Source: Byssothecium circinans
Taxonomy: Eukaryota > Ascomycota > Dothideomycetes > Pleosporales > Massarinaceae
Length of the DNA: 64,000 nucleotides
Direction of reading: 5' to 3'
Assembly: GCA_010015675.1 (NCBI GenBank)
Contig: ML976992.1
Location: 126,730 to 190,729 of the forward strand
Below the pieces are notes generated by a model. That model saw only the letters and a list, made by a program, of their open reading frames with translations, made no database searches and was not told where the DNA came from. Both the position numbers and the translations under genes were made by a program. Each line of letters begins with the position of its first letter. Position 1 is the first letter of the stretch. Below are positions 1 through 10,367 of the stretch, in pieces.

Positions 1-1588
1 ATCGTACTCGTGGTCTTCCTCGTTGGCCTCAACGAGGTCTGCAATTGAAGGAGCTGGGGCGTCTCTCGGAGTGGAATCGCTTCCTTCACCTTCGAATAGC
101 GCTTTCCGTGTAGGCGAGTCCATGGTAGTTCCAACACCAGCATCAGCTGCAATTGGCGACACACCGTTTTTGTATGCTTCCGCACCCGAATACCATGTCT
201 CTGCTGAAGTAAAGGGACTTTGTGTGCGCAGATTTTGCAGACTACGCCTTCGCATGTGATCTTCTTGCGCCCTCAGCTTGAGACTGGAAATTCTGCCTTT
301 CAAATCATTCATCTGGCCCCGTAGACTCTCGGTCGTGGAAGCCGATCGGCGGAGAGTTGGCGATTCATCTTCAGGTAATGTCTCTAGAACGTTGGGTGGT
401 GACTTTGAACCCCTGGAATGCGAACGCAAGGAGTTGTTCCGTTCTTCATAAAGGCCTGTACCCCTTGGTTCGCGCATCACCTCAAAGCTACGCGACTCTC
501 GGATGGGGAACCTCCCATTGCCATAACTCTCTGGAGACCATGGCCCGCTCCCAACTCCCATCGCACTCGATGCACGTTTGTTAGGCAAGTTCCTTGTCAT
601 GTATGTGGGCGATGCAAAAGGTAACGGGACGGAGGTCTCACTCAAGCCTCGAGTGTGTGTAGGGCTATTGCTTGCGGATAGCTGAGACGTGTAGTACGTT
701 CGGTTTCGTGGAGGTATGGGTCCAATGCCAGCGTACAGTCTACGATCTCGTTCGCGACCAACTGATATTTGCCGAGACAGGTCTGGAGCGATGCGAGGGC
801 CGCTGAGTGTCGGCGAAACAACGAGCGATTGGCGCGCGCCTCGTAGATTTCCTTCCATGACCTAGTTGAGTCAGCTCCGACAGGTTCTGGCTACCGGGAA
901 ACAAACATACATTGAGTCGCTTCTTGGCATTTGCCAGAATCATCTCAGCGCGCCTGGAATAGAGGTCGGACGAATAGGCATCGTCATCATCCCAGCGGTC
1001 GTTGCCGTGTTCATCATCGCCATGTCTGCCTACGGGGAATTGGTCGTGGCCTTCTTCTTCTTCTTCATCTTCCAGGTCCACACCGCTATCGTCAAACGCG
1101 CCATTGCTATCAAACCCGGGCCACCGCTTCATATTCTCAAAGTCTTCGCTGCAGACCGAACTCGACCCGCTGCTGGCTCTCCGTCGCGAAGGCGTGCCCC
1201 AATCGCCTGTATGGGGGCTCAAGAAGCCATCGTCGACGGTCGGGGAGGACGGCAGCGCATCGTCAGCGGCGGAAACCTTCGCAGGTGTTGCTGAGTCGTG
1301 CATCCTTCGCAGAGTGGAGCGCGAGCTCTCGGTCGAGAGCGGCGGCGACCTGACTTGAGGCGAAGGGCCGCGCCGACCCTGGGGCGCAGAGGTTAATTTA
1401 ATAGTGTGCTCGGAGTGATTCGAGTGCGAGTAGAAGTTGGGAGGGGAAGGTGGACGTTGCATGTACAGCAGCGGGGGTGAGACGCTGCGAACGTGGTTGC
1501 CCTCTGGCAGGATCATGGAGATCTCTGAGAGGGTTGGCGAGCGAGGTGAAGGCAGGCCAGATGGCCTGGGTGCCGGCGTGGTTGCCAT
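1..1588 (-). CDS. Ser-rich coiled-coil protein, 3' end outside window
   Basis: I do not recognise a named family. The model has exon 1 at 1588-911 and exon 2 from 861 to the window edge, joined across a 49-nt GT-AG intron (910-862) at phase 0. That gives 513 codons with no stop, so the C-terminus lies beyond position 1. The N-terminal third is Ser/Pro-rich and probably disordered. An acidic run (DLEDEEEEEG) follows, then a helical segment around RRAEMILANAKKRL that spans the splice site. A second likely coiled coil begins SLRGQMNDLKGRISSLK, followed by a basic RRRSLQNLRT stretch. These two segments look like the conserved core. The ATG at 1588 is the first in frame that needs no extra exon. 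An upstream frame (ATG near 1889) ends at a GTGAGT donor, but its phase does not fit. Probably a cytoskeletal or scaffold protein, which is inference from composition only. Confidence 0.7.
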
Positions 1589-2739
1589 GGGGGCGGACGG
1601 AGTTATATTGCGGCGGGAAAGCTGAGCATGGTGTTGCACCGGTGATGTGTCTTCGCGGACGGGTTTGCGGAGGAATTGGCGCAGCGACAGAGACGATACA
1701 GAGCGAGAAGCCGGATGTAGAGGCGGATGCAGATGCAGAATCCAGCGACACAACACACGCGCGCGCCCGTTCAATTAATTCAGCTCGCGGCGGCCCTGGG
1801 AGATGAGCTTTGCGCCTCTTCCACGATCCCATGTTTAGGGGCGAGCTAGACTCACCAACGGCAGCGATCTCCCCGGCCGTGCTCGTCATTATTGGAGAGA
1901 TTGCTTGCTGACCTCATGCTAAGCCCAGCCCATGCCGTGCCGTTGGTGGTGCCCGTCTCGGCATCTCCATTCACTTTCCCTGCATCCCCAGCCGTGCCTG
2001 CATCCCGAGGCCGACCCATCAATCTCAATAATAATCTATCTGGGTCCAGCGTTCACTGCGCGTGAGATGAGTCGCTATGCATCACACTGTGGCCCTCTCG
2101 TACGCCCTTCCCCATCCATGTCAACGCGACGGACGCGTTCAACCATCAACTCGCTCTCTCTCAGGAGAGACAGGCCAACAACGGCCAAATATGAGCAGTC
2201 GCCGACCCAGAACCAGGATGGCGGGATGTCGGAAGGAAATGGGGATTTGTCAATTAGCTGACAGATATGAATAGAGTGAATCCCGGAAGAGGTGTTGCTG
2301 AACGCATGGAGACGGGACACGGCATAGCCAGGAAAGCATTGCGTAGTCATGCGCTGATACACCACTCTCAACCATGACGGCAATCGCCTATAAAATCGAC
2401 TCCTCTGTCGCTAATCTGCCGGCATCTTCCAGCTCCCGCATTGAACCGGTTTGCATGAATCATCGCTGCAGCACTGACCTCGATATTAAAACAAGAACAT
2501 TCCATCGGATAATGAAGAAAAACATGAGACAGATGATAGGCTCGGTTCAGATGATTTTCAGTCAACACAGGGATCTATTGAGACATGATCACAACAAGAA
2601 TAAGATGGACATCAATGATTTACTTGCACGTTTCCGAAGAAAATGCAACGAATTCCTCGCTCATGGTAACACCCGCTCGCTATGCCTGCTAGAGAACACA
2701 AAAACGATCAATACAAAACGCCCCGCTCTCAGGAATTCG
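1589..2739. other. intergenic, no gene recognised
   Basis: This is the 5' side of the truncated coiled-coil gene and the 3' side of sld3. The open frames here are short or in a frame that does not splice into the neighbour. No RNA gene or repeat is visible. Confidence 0.6.
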
Positions 2740-5427
2740 TTAATCATCCCAGCCCAAAGCTGCATAAATGTCGGGTTCCTCCTCATCGTTCACTGCATTC
2801 GGGGGTGACGGCACAGGAGCTGCAGCAACAGCCATCTTCGAAGCTGATTTAGAAGGTGTAGCGAACAGCAAACGTGGCTTGGTGGTATTCAAAATGTCTG
2901 ATGGAGAAGAGGCGACGATCTTCGTTGGAGTCGCATCGACTTGTACGGGAGAATCATCAGGGGAAGGAGCTCTACGTTTGAGGGGAGTGGAGAAGAGCGT
3001 CCTGTTTACTGGCGGCTTCAAAGACTTTGCAAAGCCGCATGCGAATTTGGAAGGCGTCTCGGCTATAGACGACTCCGCGAATGTCCGCGTCTTTACGCTG
3101 CGTTGGACGGTTGCTGGAACTACCGAGCTCGTAGGGCGAGCGACTGACGATGGTATGCAGAAGTCACTCGAAGGAGGCCCGTCGTCTCCGCGTGGTCGCA
3201 TAAAAGGGTTACGATGGTGCATCGGCGTTCGTTCAATCATATCGTAGGGTATCCTCCTGACCGCGTGGGGTGTGGCTGCGACTAGGACATCTTTCTGGGG
3301 CTTCCTAACAGTGGTGGCGGGTTTTCTCGACTTGTTGGAAAGGCCCAAGCCACGTTTCTCCACTTCGTCAACGTAGCTTCCTACAGCTAACCCACGGTTG
3401 GGCTTCTTCAACGCTGAGATGGCGTCTTTGAGATCGGCTTCAACCTTCTTCTCTTCTTCAACTCTCTTCTTTAACCTCAGTTTCGCTGCCGCTGCTGCGC
3501 TTGTCGCCTCAAGATCAATCTCTCGCCCCTTCAGAATCCTCATTTGAGACATGGATCTCCTGGCAGCTTGCGAGGGGCTTCTCTGCAATGGGATAGCGGA
3601 CAAGCGCACTTCGCTACCCTCACGCTTAATGCCATTGATGAGAGCAGAGTCGGTAGTAGATCGCGCCAGGGATGGAGCTCGTCGCTGGCCGCCGGTCTGT
3701 ACATTCGTATCCGTAGATACTCTCGTCAAAGAGCGGCGCGACTTCTTCGGTTCCGGTTCCGTCGGCTCGCCAGAGTTGCGCGATGTTGGAGGCTTCATCG
3801 CCTTCCGCTTCAGGGGAGACGAAGTTGTTGGACCCCCTAGCTTCTTGTTGACCATACGTGCCTGTTCGGGAAGTCGATTCATGTAGAATGGAATAATGAC
3901 CTCAACGCAGAAACTCTGTAAGCGATCGCTAGAGCCGCCGTGTTGTGCGGGTGCGTCGAAATCCAGCACACCGGCCTGTTCGACAGACTGCCAGATACAC
4001 AGCTTGTCCAGCAATAAATCTAGGAGCAAGTTGATATCATCGAGCTTCTTCTTTCGCTTCTTCGGCTTTGGCTGAGATTCATCTTGGTTCTGAGTTTCTC
4101 CTGCCGTCCCGGCATCCTCCGGTGGTGGCTTGTATGTGGAAAGAGCTTCGAGTGAAACTATCTCCAACATCAATATCATTTGGGCTAGGGCTTCGCGCAC
4201 CCGCAAATCTGCCAGCCTCCTTTTGATACGCTGATCCATTGTCTCTTCTCCAAAAACGTCTCCACTCGGTATCTCCGCGTTCCACCACTTCTTCACAACA
4301 TCAGCCTCTTGTGGATACATGCCTGCAGCATTGAGCTTGGCCTTCTTCTTCGACTTCCTCTTCTTCGATTTTTCTGTCTCTTCATCATCAGAAAGGAACC
4401 CTGGCGGGATGGTCTTGATGACTTCCTGGAGTTTCTCTCCATACTTCCTGTCCTCGGCCTTGTGGCTAAGGAGCATCGTTCTAAGAAATGCGACCAGTTC
4501 GTATGTCTGTGGTGCACCTTCCTCTGGCGATGTGAATGCGTTCCGTATTCGAGCGATTGGCCCTTTTGCGAAGTATGCAAGAGATGTTTTCGACAAGTAT
4601 AGACTGTTGAGATATTGCTCGACCAAGCCTTCCAATTGTTCCTGTGGTGTAAGCGCTGCGGGCGGCTGCATGCCATGAAGCTCCATCTCCGCTGTCGGCG
4701 GTTCAGGCTGCGGCTTCGCGGTCTTTGTCATGTCGTATTCCTTAGACGAGTTGTTGGGTTCGACTGTCTGGGAAGTGGGCTTTGGTTGCCTTAGCATTGA
4801 TGTCTTAACGCGCTTGAGCGGTCGCGGTGCTGGTTGTGTGTCGATGCTGGCGTACTTCCACCATTCTCCTTGTGATGCCGCGCTCTCCTCAAGTGGGGAT
4901 GGTTTTGGATATATGCTCAAGTTGTCCGGGTCCCATAGCTCTGACACGTCCTTCTCTTTAAGCCAGGCGGCGAGCTTGCAGAGACTGTACACACGCGCCT
5001 CAACCCGCTCAACCGCATACAGCGTCTTCTTGGTCTCATAACGCGCAATGAGAAGCCTCGGCGCCTCGTTCTCCTTCAATTGAGACTCGTAGTGCCTCTC
5101 GAGGATGTGGACGCTGGCAGTGAAGAGGCGGTTCGTAGCAAAGTTGTCCTCAGCGGAAGTGTCTAGGAACGAGAGCGGAAGCTGTGAGCGGCCGATGATG
5201 CGGACGGGTTTGAACGTGTACGGCTTGTCGTAGGGTGTGCTGGGGCATAGCTTGATCGTAAAAGGCTTGTTGAAGTCACCGAGGCCGCAGATGGTGTCCC
5301 GCTTGCGCTTACTCGGCAGTCGAGGTTTCGGTGCCGGCTCGCGTTTTGCGGGGAGACCGAGGTGTTCGGTTGGCAATCTAAAAGTGGAGTGGAGCATTGC
5401 GGTTGTCTGCAATGCGAAGAGAGCCAT
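2740..5427 (-). CDS. sld3: DNA replication regulator Sld3
   Basis: An intronless frame encodes 895 residues. Sld3 helps load Cdc45 onto the Mcm2-7 helicase at origins. When phosphorylated by S-phase CDK it binds Dpb11, so it acts in the nucleus at the start of replication. The family signature is the Sld3/Treslin domain starting near residue 262, with LVEQYLNSLYLSK followed by TSLAYFAKGPIARIRNAF. It continues through charged helices and the KKKRKSKKKAK basic patch. The C-terminal 300 residues are Ser/Thr-Pro-rich with many possible CDK sites, for example RSPSQ, TPSK, TPLKR and SPDDSP. The protein ends in an acidic, aromatic motif (EEEPDIYAALGWDD). Length fits filamentous-fungal orthologues, which are larger than yeast Sld3. 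The ATG at 5427 is the first in frame. An ACGCGT element lies 72 bp upstream, which suggests G1/S control. Confidence 0.9.
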   Translation of the reverse strand: MALFALQTTAMLHSTFRLPTEHLGLPAKREPAPKPRLPSKRKRDTICGLGDFNKPFTIKLCPSTPYDKPYTFKPVRIIGRSQLPLSFLDTSAEDNFATNRLFTASVHILERHYESQLKENEAPRLLIARYETKKTLYAVERVEARVYSLCKLAAWLKEKDVSELWDPDNLSIYPKPSPLEESAASQGEWWKYASIDTQPAPRPLKRVKTSMLRQPKPTSQTVEPNNSSKEYDMTKTAKPQPEPPTAEMELHGMQPPAALTPQEQLEGLVEQYLNSLYLSKTSLAYFAKGPIARIRNAFTSPEEGAPQTYELVAFLRTMLLSHKAEDRKYGEKLQEVIKTIPPGFLSDDEETEKSKKRKSKKKAKLNAAGMYPQEADVVKKWWNAEIPSGDVFGEETMDQRIKRRLADLRVREALAQMILMLEIVSLEALSTYKPPPEDAGTAGETQNQDESQPKPKKRKKKLDDINLLLDLLLDKLCIWQSVEQAGVLDFDAPAQHGGSSDRLQSFCVEVIIPFYMNRLPEQARMVNKKLGGPTTSSPLKRKAMKPPTSRNSGEPTEPEPKKSRRSLTRVSTDTNVQTGGQRRAPSLARSTTDSALINGIKREGSEVRLSAIPLQRSPSQAARRSMSQMRILKGREIDLEATSAAAAAKLRLKKRVEEEKKVEADLKDAISALKKPNRGLAVGSYVDEVEKRGLGLSNKSRKPATTVRKPQKDVLVAATPHAVRRIPYDMIERTPMHHRNPFMRPRGDDGPPSSDFCIPSSVARPTSSVVPATVQRSVKTRTFAESSIAETPSKFACGFAKSLKPPVNRTLFSTPLKRRAPSPDDSPVQVDATPTKIVASSPSDILNTTKPRLLFATPSKSASKMAVAAAPVPSPPNAVNDEEEPDIYAALGWDD

Positions 5428-5498
5428 GGATTGTGCGCATGGCTGAAGGCGAGAAGGTTGGGAGCAGAAGGAGCTCGACTCGTGCGGTGAACGAACAC

Positions 5499-5504
5499 AC
5501 GCGT
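5499..5504. promoter_or_regulatory. MCB-like ACGCGT element upstream of sld3
   Basis: A palindromic ACGCGT lies 72 bp before the sld3 start codon and is followed at once by TCGCGA. ACGCGT is the MBF-bound MluI cell-cycle box of yeasts. Its use here is inferred from position and gene function. Confidence 0.5.
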
Positions 5505-6357
5505 CGCGATATTTTAGCGCGGATCCGTGCCCGCGGGCGCGACCAGAGCACGTGACTCTACGTCACTACTGCAATCTATATGTACATAGCATCGCTCTGA
5601 ACAGCTATGATTTCTCCACAACACTTTCTGAATGCTATGGCTTCAGCAAAGCAACCACCACCCCTTGAGCTCAAGAGTAACAGGCTAAGCATGCGCAAAA
5701 GCATAGGTGGTGATAAACAGGTCCGTACGCAGACGACAAGGACAAACCCCTCTTTCCAGTCAGCGTTCAAAGTATCCCCTGGGTTGCGCTCTATGTGTCC
5801 GTCCGCATGCAAACTGCTTGACTGGCATAGCCTCATTTCTCGATGTGTTGAGGTGCGGAAATTATCGGAAGCTACTCTCCAGTAGCCTTGACATCTACAA
5901 GGCCGTACAAGATCGCGCTGCATCCCAACCAACGCCTGATATGGGTTTGCGCACGCAACGCTGCTGACCTTTTTGAATAGTAACGTTTCTCTTCCCAATA
6001 CAATGGAAGCCATCTTCTGCAAAAACCTTGCCCCTCTTCCATTAGGCTGTTCTGACCACTCGATGAAACCTCGACCGGTGAGCATCATTACGAACCGAAA
6101 TCTAAGGTAGCTCAGCCTTGTAGCCTGGCCGAAAAATAAACAGGAAACCGAATCCCACAGCCTCACTTTCCGGACCAACTAGGTTGCAGCCCATGCAAAG
6201 GACCAAATACGGCAGCTGATGTGAGACCATCCCATGGATCTGTAGTAGTGTGCAACAGAAACCACAAGATATATGCCGTGTTGTGCTCACTGCTCGCAGC
6301 CTAACGACATTTCCCTACTTTCCACGCGGTCTGTTAGCAATCTTCTCTAGCGCCAAG
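5505..6357. other. divergent intergenic region between sld3 and the RelA/SpoT gene
   Basis: Apart from the sld3-proximal MCB-like site, I see only short unsupported frames. One 200-codon frame on the minus strand lacks domain-like content and is probably chance. Confidence 0.6.
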
Positions 6358-7899
6358 ATGCATTCTACGGCCGAAGCCGCGTTCAACAGCTTTGACGCCA
6401 TTGAAGAGTTCGTTGAACACTACTACAAAAAGACGCACTACGAAGCCCTCGCGCAGCGCGTCCACGACATCTGCAAGGCCAGCCTTCCAGAAGACCTCCA
6501 AGCGCTCGTAACATGGCGCTGCAAGAAGCGCAAGTCCCTCCGAAAGAAGCTGCGAAACATGAATGCGTATCGAGTGCGAGAAGGGAGGCCACCGTTCCAG
6601 GACCCGAAGGAGATTGAGAAATCGATCTTTGATTTGGCAGCCGTGAGAATTGCATTGTATGTTCCGCAGCAGAAAAAAGAAGTCATTAAAGCGATTGATA
6701 AGTGGTTTCCTAGTGTAGAATGGAAGGGGAAGAGAGGGAAGGCGAATCATGCTTATCTTTGTAAGAGATGCGGGGATCAGCTTGAAGAGACGGAGTGTAC
6801 GATGTGTCGCACAAAACCAGACAGACACGCCCTAGATACTGTTGACGAAATTGCACTTTCGGGGACGGACGAGATTTACAATCCAGTTTTCGCAGGTTAT
6901 GTGGCGGACCACGCACGCGTGCGACTATCGTGCGAGCAAGCTCGACAGCCAAATCGTCTCAGTGACTGGAAAGAAGATCACGTTGTGGAAATACAGGTCG
7001 TTTCCGTTTTGCTCCACGCATGGGCCCAAGTCGAACATGACATCATCTACAAGAGCATCAAAGCCAAAGCCGGCGTGGAAGAAAGACAGATCCTCGACTC
7101 ACTTAATGGCTTCATCATCTCTTCTGAACTCCTACTCGATCAGCTCTACACAAGGCATAAAAACCGTGTCGAGAGCTTGAAGAAAGAATTTTCCAACCGA
7201 GTTGCGCTGGCGACGTTTCTAGATGGGTATATAGGTGGAGTCCTGAGCGCAGAAGAGAAGAATACTTTGGAACTGAAGATGTGCCATGGCCTACTTAAGG
7301 CGGTACAGAAGGACTCTCAGCAAGAGCTGCATCCCATCTTAGAAGAACTAGGGTTTGAAGAGGATAATCCGATCACAGACCTGGGTATGCTGGGTACGCG
7401 GTACTCCAAGCTCGTGGAAATGGCGAGCCCTTTTCACTTGGCAAAACATATGCGCCTACCGTTCTACATCATGGAAGGTGTACTTTCGCAAGTATCGGTG
7501 GAGGCAGAACGTGCAGCGCAGGAACGAGCAGGTGATGGCGCGGAGCCCAACTCAGATGAGGATCGATTGTACCGCTGCCGTGTCTTGCTGAGCTCATTTG
7601 TGTGGATAGGGCGACTATCGATTGAAGGGTACCCAAGTGTGGTGATGGAAACGGTTCGTCCTGCCAACGAAGAGGAGTGGAGGGCATTTGAGTGGCCTTT
7701 TAATGCACCTTCACGGTTCAACATCTTGGTCAATGGGAAGACTGCGAGCGAACAAGATGCGAAGGATATGGATATCCTCTGGGGTTGGTTTGAGAAGCAG
7801 AAGAAAGACTCTTTCTTTTCGTTTGTGTTTCGGATATCTAGGATGGGTGTTATTGGCTCGTTTCCTGATGATCTTGCTCTCCTCAGGAAGAGAGTTTAG
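6358..7899 (+). CDS. RelA/SpoT nucleotidyltransferase-domain protein with zinc-ribbon-like insert
   Basis: As drawn, 513 residues with no intron. RelA/SpoT synthetase domains transfer pyrophosphate from ATP to GDP or GTP to make (p)ppGpp; the role of fungal members is poorly defined. Visible family marks are a basic N-terminal motif (CKKRKSLRKKL, residues 55-65), IFDLAAVRIAL (90-100, the D..A.R motif), FAGYVADHARV (178-188, in the position of the GYxSxH segment), and VEIQVVSVLLHAWAQVEHDIIYK (210-232), which holds the conserved E.Q and WA..EH residues. No HD hydrolase domain is seen, so it would be synthetase-only. The oddity is an insert at residues 135-150 with CKRC and CTMC separated by eight residues, like a zinc ribbon. 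The DNA there begins GTAAGA and could also be read as an in-frame intron (see findings). The ATG at 6358 is the first in frame. The C-terminal half is helical and otherwise unrecognised. Confidence 0.85.
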   Translation: MHSTAEAAFNSFDAIEEFVEHYYKKTHYEALAQRVHDICKASLPEDLQALVTWRCKKRKSLRKKLRNMNAYRVREGRPPFQDPKEIEKSIFDLAAVRIALYVPQQKKEVIKAIDKWFPSVEWKGKRGKANHAYLCKRCGDQLEETECTMCRTKPDRHALDTVDEIALSGTDEIYNPVFAGYVADHARVRLSCEQARQPNRLSDWKEDHVVEIQVVSVLLHAWAQVEHDIIYKSIKAKAGVEERQILDSLNGFIISSELLLDQLYTRHKNRVESLKKEFSNRVALATFLDGYIGGVLSAEEKNTLELKMCHGLLKAVQKDSQQELHPILEELGFEEDNPITDLGMLGTRYSKLVEMASPFHLAKHMRLPFYIMEGVLSQVSVEAERAAQERAGDGAEPNSDEDRLYRCRVLLSSFVWIGRLSIEGYPSVVMETVRPANEEEWRAFEWPFNAPSRFNILVNGKTASEQDAKDMDILWGWFEKQKKDSFFSFVFRISRMGVIGSFPDDLALLRKRV

Positions 7900-8302
7900 T
7901 ATTTGCTCTAGTTTGGACACGGTATAGTGCAGCGAGACGTTTGATGAATGAATGTGCAGTGTTGTCGAGATTCGGACGTAGTTTAAGCGGCATATGGCTA
8001 CTTTGATCCACTTAGCTATCGATGCGACTGGGGATGTTGAACGTTTGGCAATTGTGCATCGTGAGTCCGTGCCGCCGGTATGACACTCAAGGATCCTCAA
8101 GATGAGCGACAAGGTTCTGGCCTGGCGCATAATTTGTCTGTATAATTTGTCGTGGCAATTCTTGTTACAGGTGTTATCATTATGGTTACTAGGCCGCCCT
8201 TCCAATAACATTTTCGTGGAAAAGATGGAACGATCTATTGGTGAGAGACTTTCCGAGTGGAAGCAGATGAAGCCCGGTCAGATTGAATTTCTTATGTACT
8301 TG
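7900..8302. other. convergent intergenic region
   Basis: Lies between the 3' ends of the RelA/SpoT gene and the Zn2Cys6 gene. I see nothing beyond possible 3' untranslated sequence. Confidence 0.6.
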
Positions 8303-10367
8303 TCAGATGATCTCCATTGGCATCTCACCAACATTACCCTCTAATGTATCCGACCTAGCCGTAAACGAATTCTCCAAATCCACATTCATGACCTTGGCCG
8401 GCCACTCAATAAGATGCCGATTCTCCCGACCCAACGCCATAGCAACAGCAATCACCATATTCGGCCCCAGACCCTCTAGCCACCAGGCATTCCTCACCCT
8501 TCCCGGAAGCACGGCATAATGTGCGACAATGACCAATGCTTCTGTGTTTTTCATCTCCACCAACCGAACGAACTGCCTGCTTATTTTCGTGGCCCAGAAG
8601 AATATCGCACCCCTGTCCTTCAGCAAGCCATCTTTCTTGCCATCAATCGAGTACCCAATTGATGTATGAGAAGGATACTCAGTGTCTGGTTCAGAGAGGA
8701 TAGATACCAAGGCAAAAGCTTCACGGAGGTTGAAAAGTGCGGAGGCCAGGCTATCGACTGTGGATGATACATCCGGTAAGTGTCGACAGTCTTTCCATAG
8801 GCCTTCGATCTGGGCGAGACGGGTATCTTCTTGTATGGCTTGAGGTGTGTGTGGAACGAGCGATCCGGGCCACCATTTGCGGTTAAGAACGGGCGACATT
8901 TGGCCTTCCATTACATAGCGGAAGCCTGGGATGAGCACGGCGAGGGGGCCACGAAGTCCCCCGATAATGCCTAAAAGTCGAAGATGTAAGTCAGTGCAGC
9001 TGATCCATGGGAGTATCAATACACATTGTGTAAAATTGGAGGTACGTACGAAGGACGTATTGAAGCATCCTATCTGCAACTTCGGGCGATGGCTCAATAG
9101 TGCCAGCTGGAACACTGGCGCGGATCTCGTCAATTTCTACGGTTGTAGTTCGGAAAAAGTAGACGGCTGTTAAAGTTGCACTGGCGAAGAGCGCGTTAGC
9201 GTTCGTTTCGTTGATATTTTCAAGCGCGGGACGGTATTTGGCAAGTGCTTTATTCATTTGAGACGCTGCCACATTCATCATGGCCCAGCGCCCAGTGCCG
9301 CGTCCGTGGAGACGACCTAGATGTAGCCCAGCAATAGCAATGACGCTTTGGTTGGGTTCCAAAATTAGCAAAGGTATCCAGAGGGATGTCAGTATACACA
9401 TCATCTACAATATCGTAGAAGTTGTAAACACTGAAATTGAACTCTTTCAAGGATCACATACTGATGTACAAGAAATTCATGTTGCGATGCCAGTTCCGGG
9501 ACGCCGAACCTCCATGCTGATTTGGCGGGATCCTTGTGAGATAGGGTAAGGGAGGTTGTGTACTCATAATGATAGAGAAGGCCTTGGAGGTCTGGGGTAA
9601 GTCTCTCACGAGAGTCCTTCCATAGATCATTGCAGCGAAGATAAGGGGATATTCTCGTTAATTGATCGGAAAGTTGAAGTTCGGCTAGTGCAACTGTAGA
9701 TCGAGGGCGCCAAACTTCAGATATGGATGGCGGTGTCCGTTGTATTAGCTCGATGCCATCTTCTTGTGATTCTCGTGGTGTCAAAGTAATACTTAAAGAA
9801 GTGTCTGTGGGTGAAGCGAACGTTGTCGAACCTTCCGAAGGAGACTGTGAGCCAATGGTTGGTGCAGGAGGGTTTGCTATCGTGGAAAGTCGCGACGAAG
9901 GAGCAAGCAGAAGGAAACTGCAGTCCTGTTCACGCTTCTTACAGTTCCCACATATGGGATGTGTACAGTCGCACTAGAATTGATGGCATTAGCTTCTCTT
10001 CTTAAATGTACCAAAGGGATAATCGCCCATCAATTATAAAACGACCCGACCATGGGGGAGCACCTCCTTCGTCCGATCCAATATTACGCGTCTAGATTCA
10101 CTTCCCAAGTAAAAATATCCATAGACTTTACCCAGGGGAATGATGGCCTCTTAGGGAACACTCCGCCGTTCGCCTGTCCGATCCTGCTAATTACAGTGCA
10201 AAAATGCACAAACTCGTGATAAAATCCCGACCTTGAGTGGAACTCGTACTATCCCATAAAATTGTGAGATTGCTAAGAGATATAAAGCATACCTTGATCC
10301 GCCTCTTTTTGCAATTGGCACAGCCTAGTCTCGTTTTATTGTGTGACCTCCTGGTTGTCGTAGGCAT
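8303..10367 (-). CDS. Zn2Cys6 fungal transcription factor (516 aa)
   Basis: Four exons: 10367-10293, 9973-9462, 9345-9050 and 8970-8303. Introns are 319, 116 and 79 nt and the phases agree throughout. The binuclear zinc cluster spans residues 16-43 with spacing C-X2-C-X6-C-X6-C-X2-C-X6-C. The first intron falls right after RRIK, inside the cluster, and an extra Cys sits between the third and fourth ligands. A Ser/Thr/Pro linker follows, then a compact middle region with HEFLVHHVIAIAGLHLGR and NINETNANALFASATLTAVYFF. These match the short transcription-factor type related to sterol-uptake (UPC2-like) regulators. The C-terminal part includes PGRVRNAWWLEGLGPNMV, also typical of that type. It acts in the nucleus; the target genes cannot be told from the sequence. 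The third exon's acceptor was chosen because it restores HHVIAIAGLHL. The start at 10367 gives a short basic lead into the cluster. Confidence 0.85.

Noticed and set aside
1398..1889. 163-codon minus-strand frame as a 5' exon of the first gene
   Set aside because: Its start MTSTAGEIAAV ends at a GTGAGT donor in phase 1, but no acceptor gives the matching phase to the MATTPAPRPSG frame.
5576..6178. 200-codon minus-strand frame between sld3 and the RelA/SpoT gene
   Set aside because: Cys/Arg-rich chance-like composition within a divergent promoter region.
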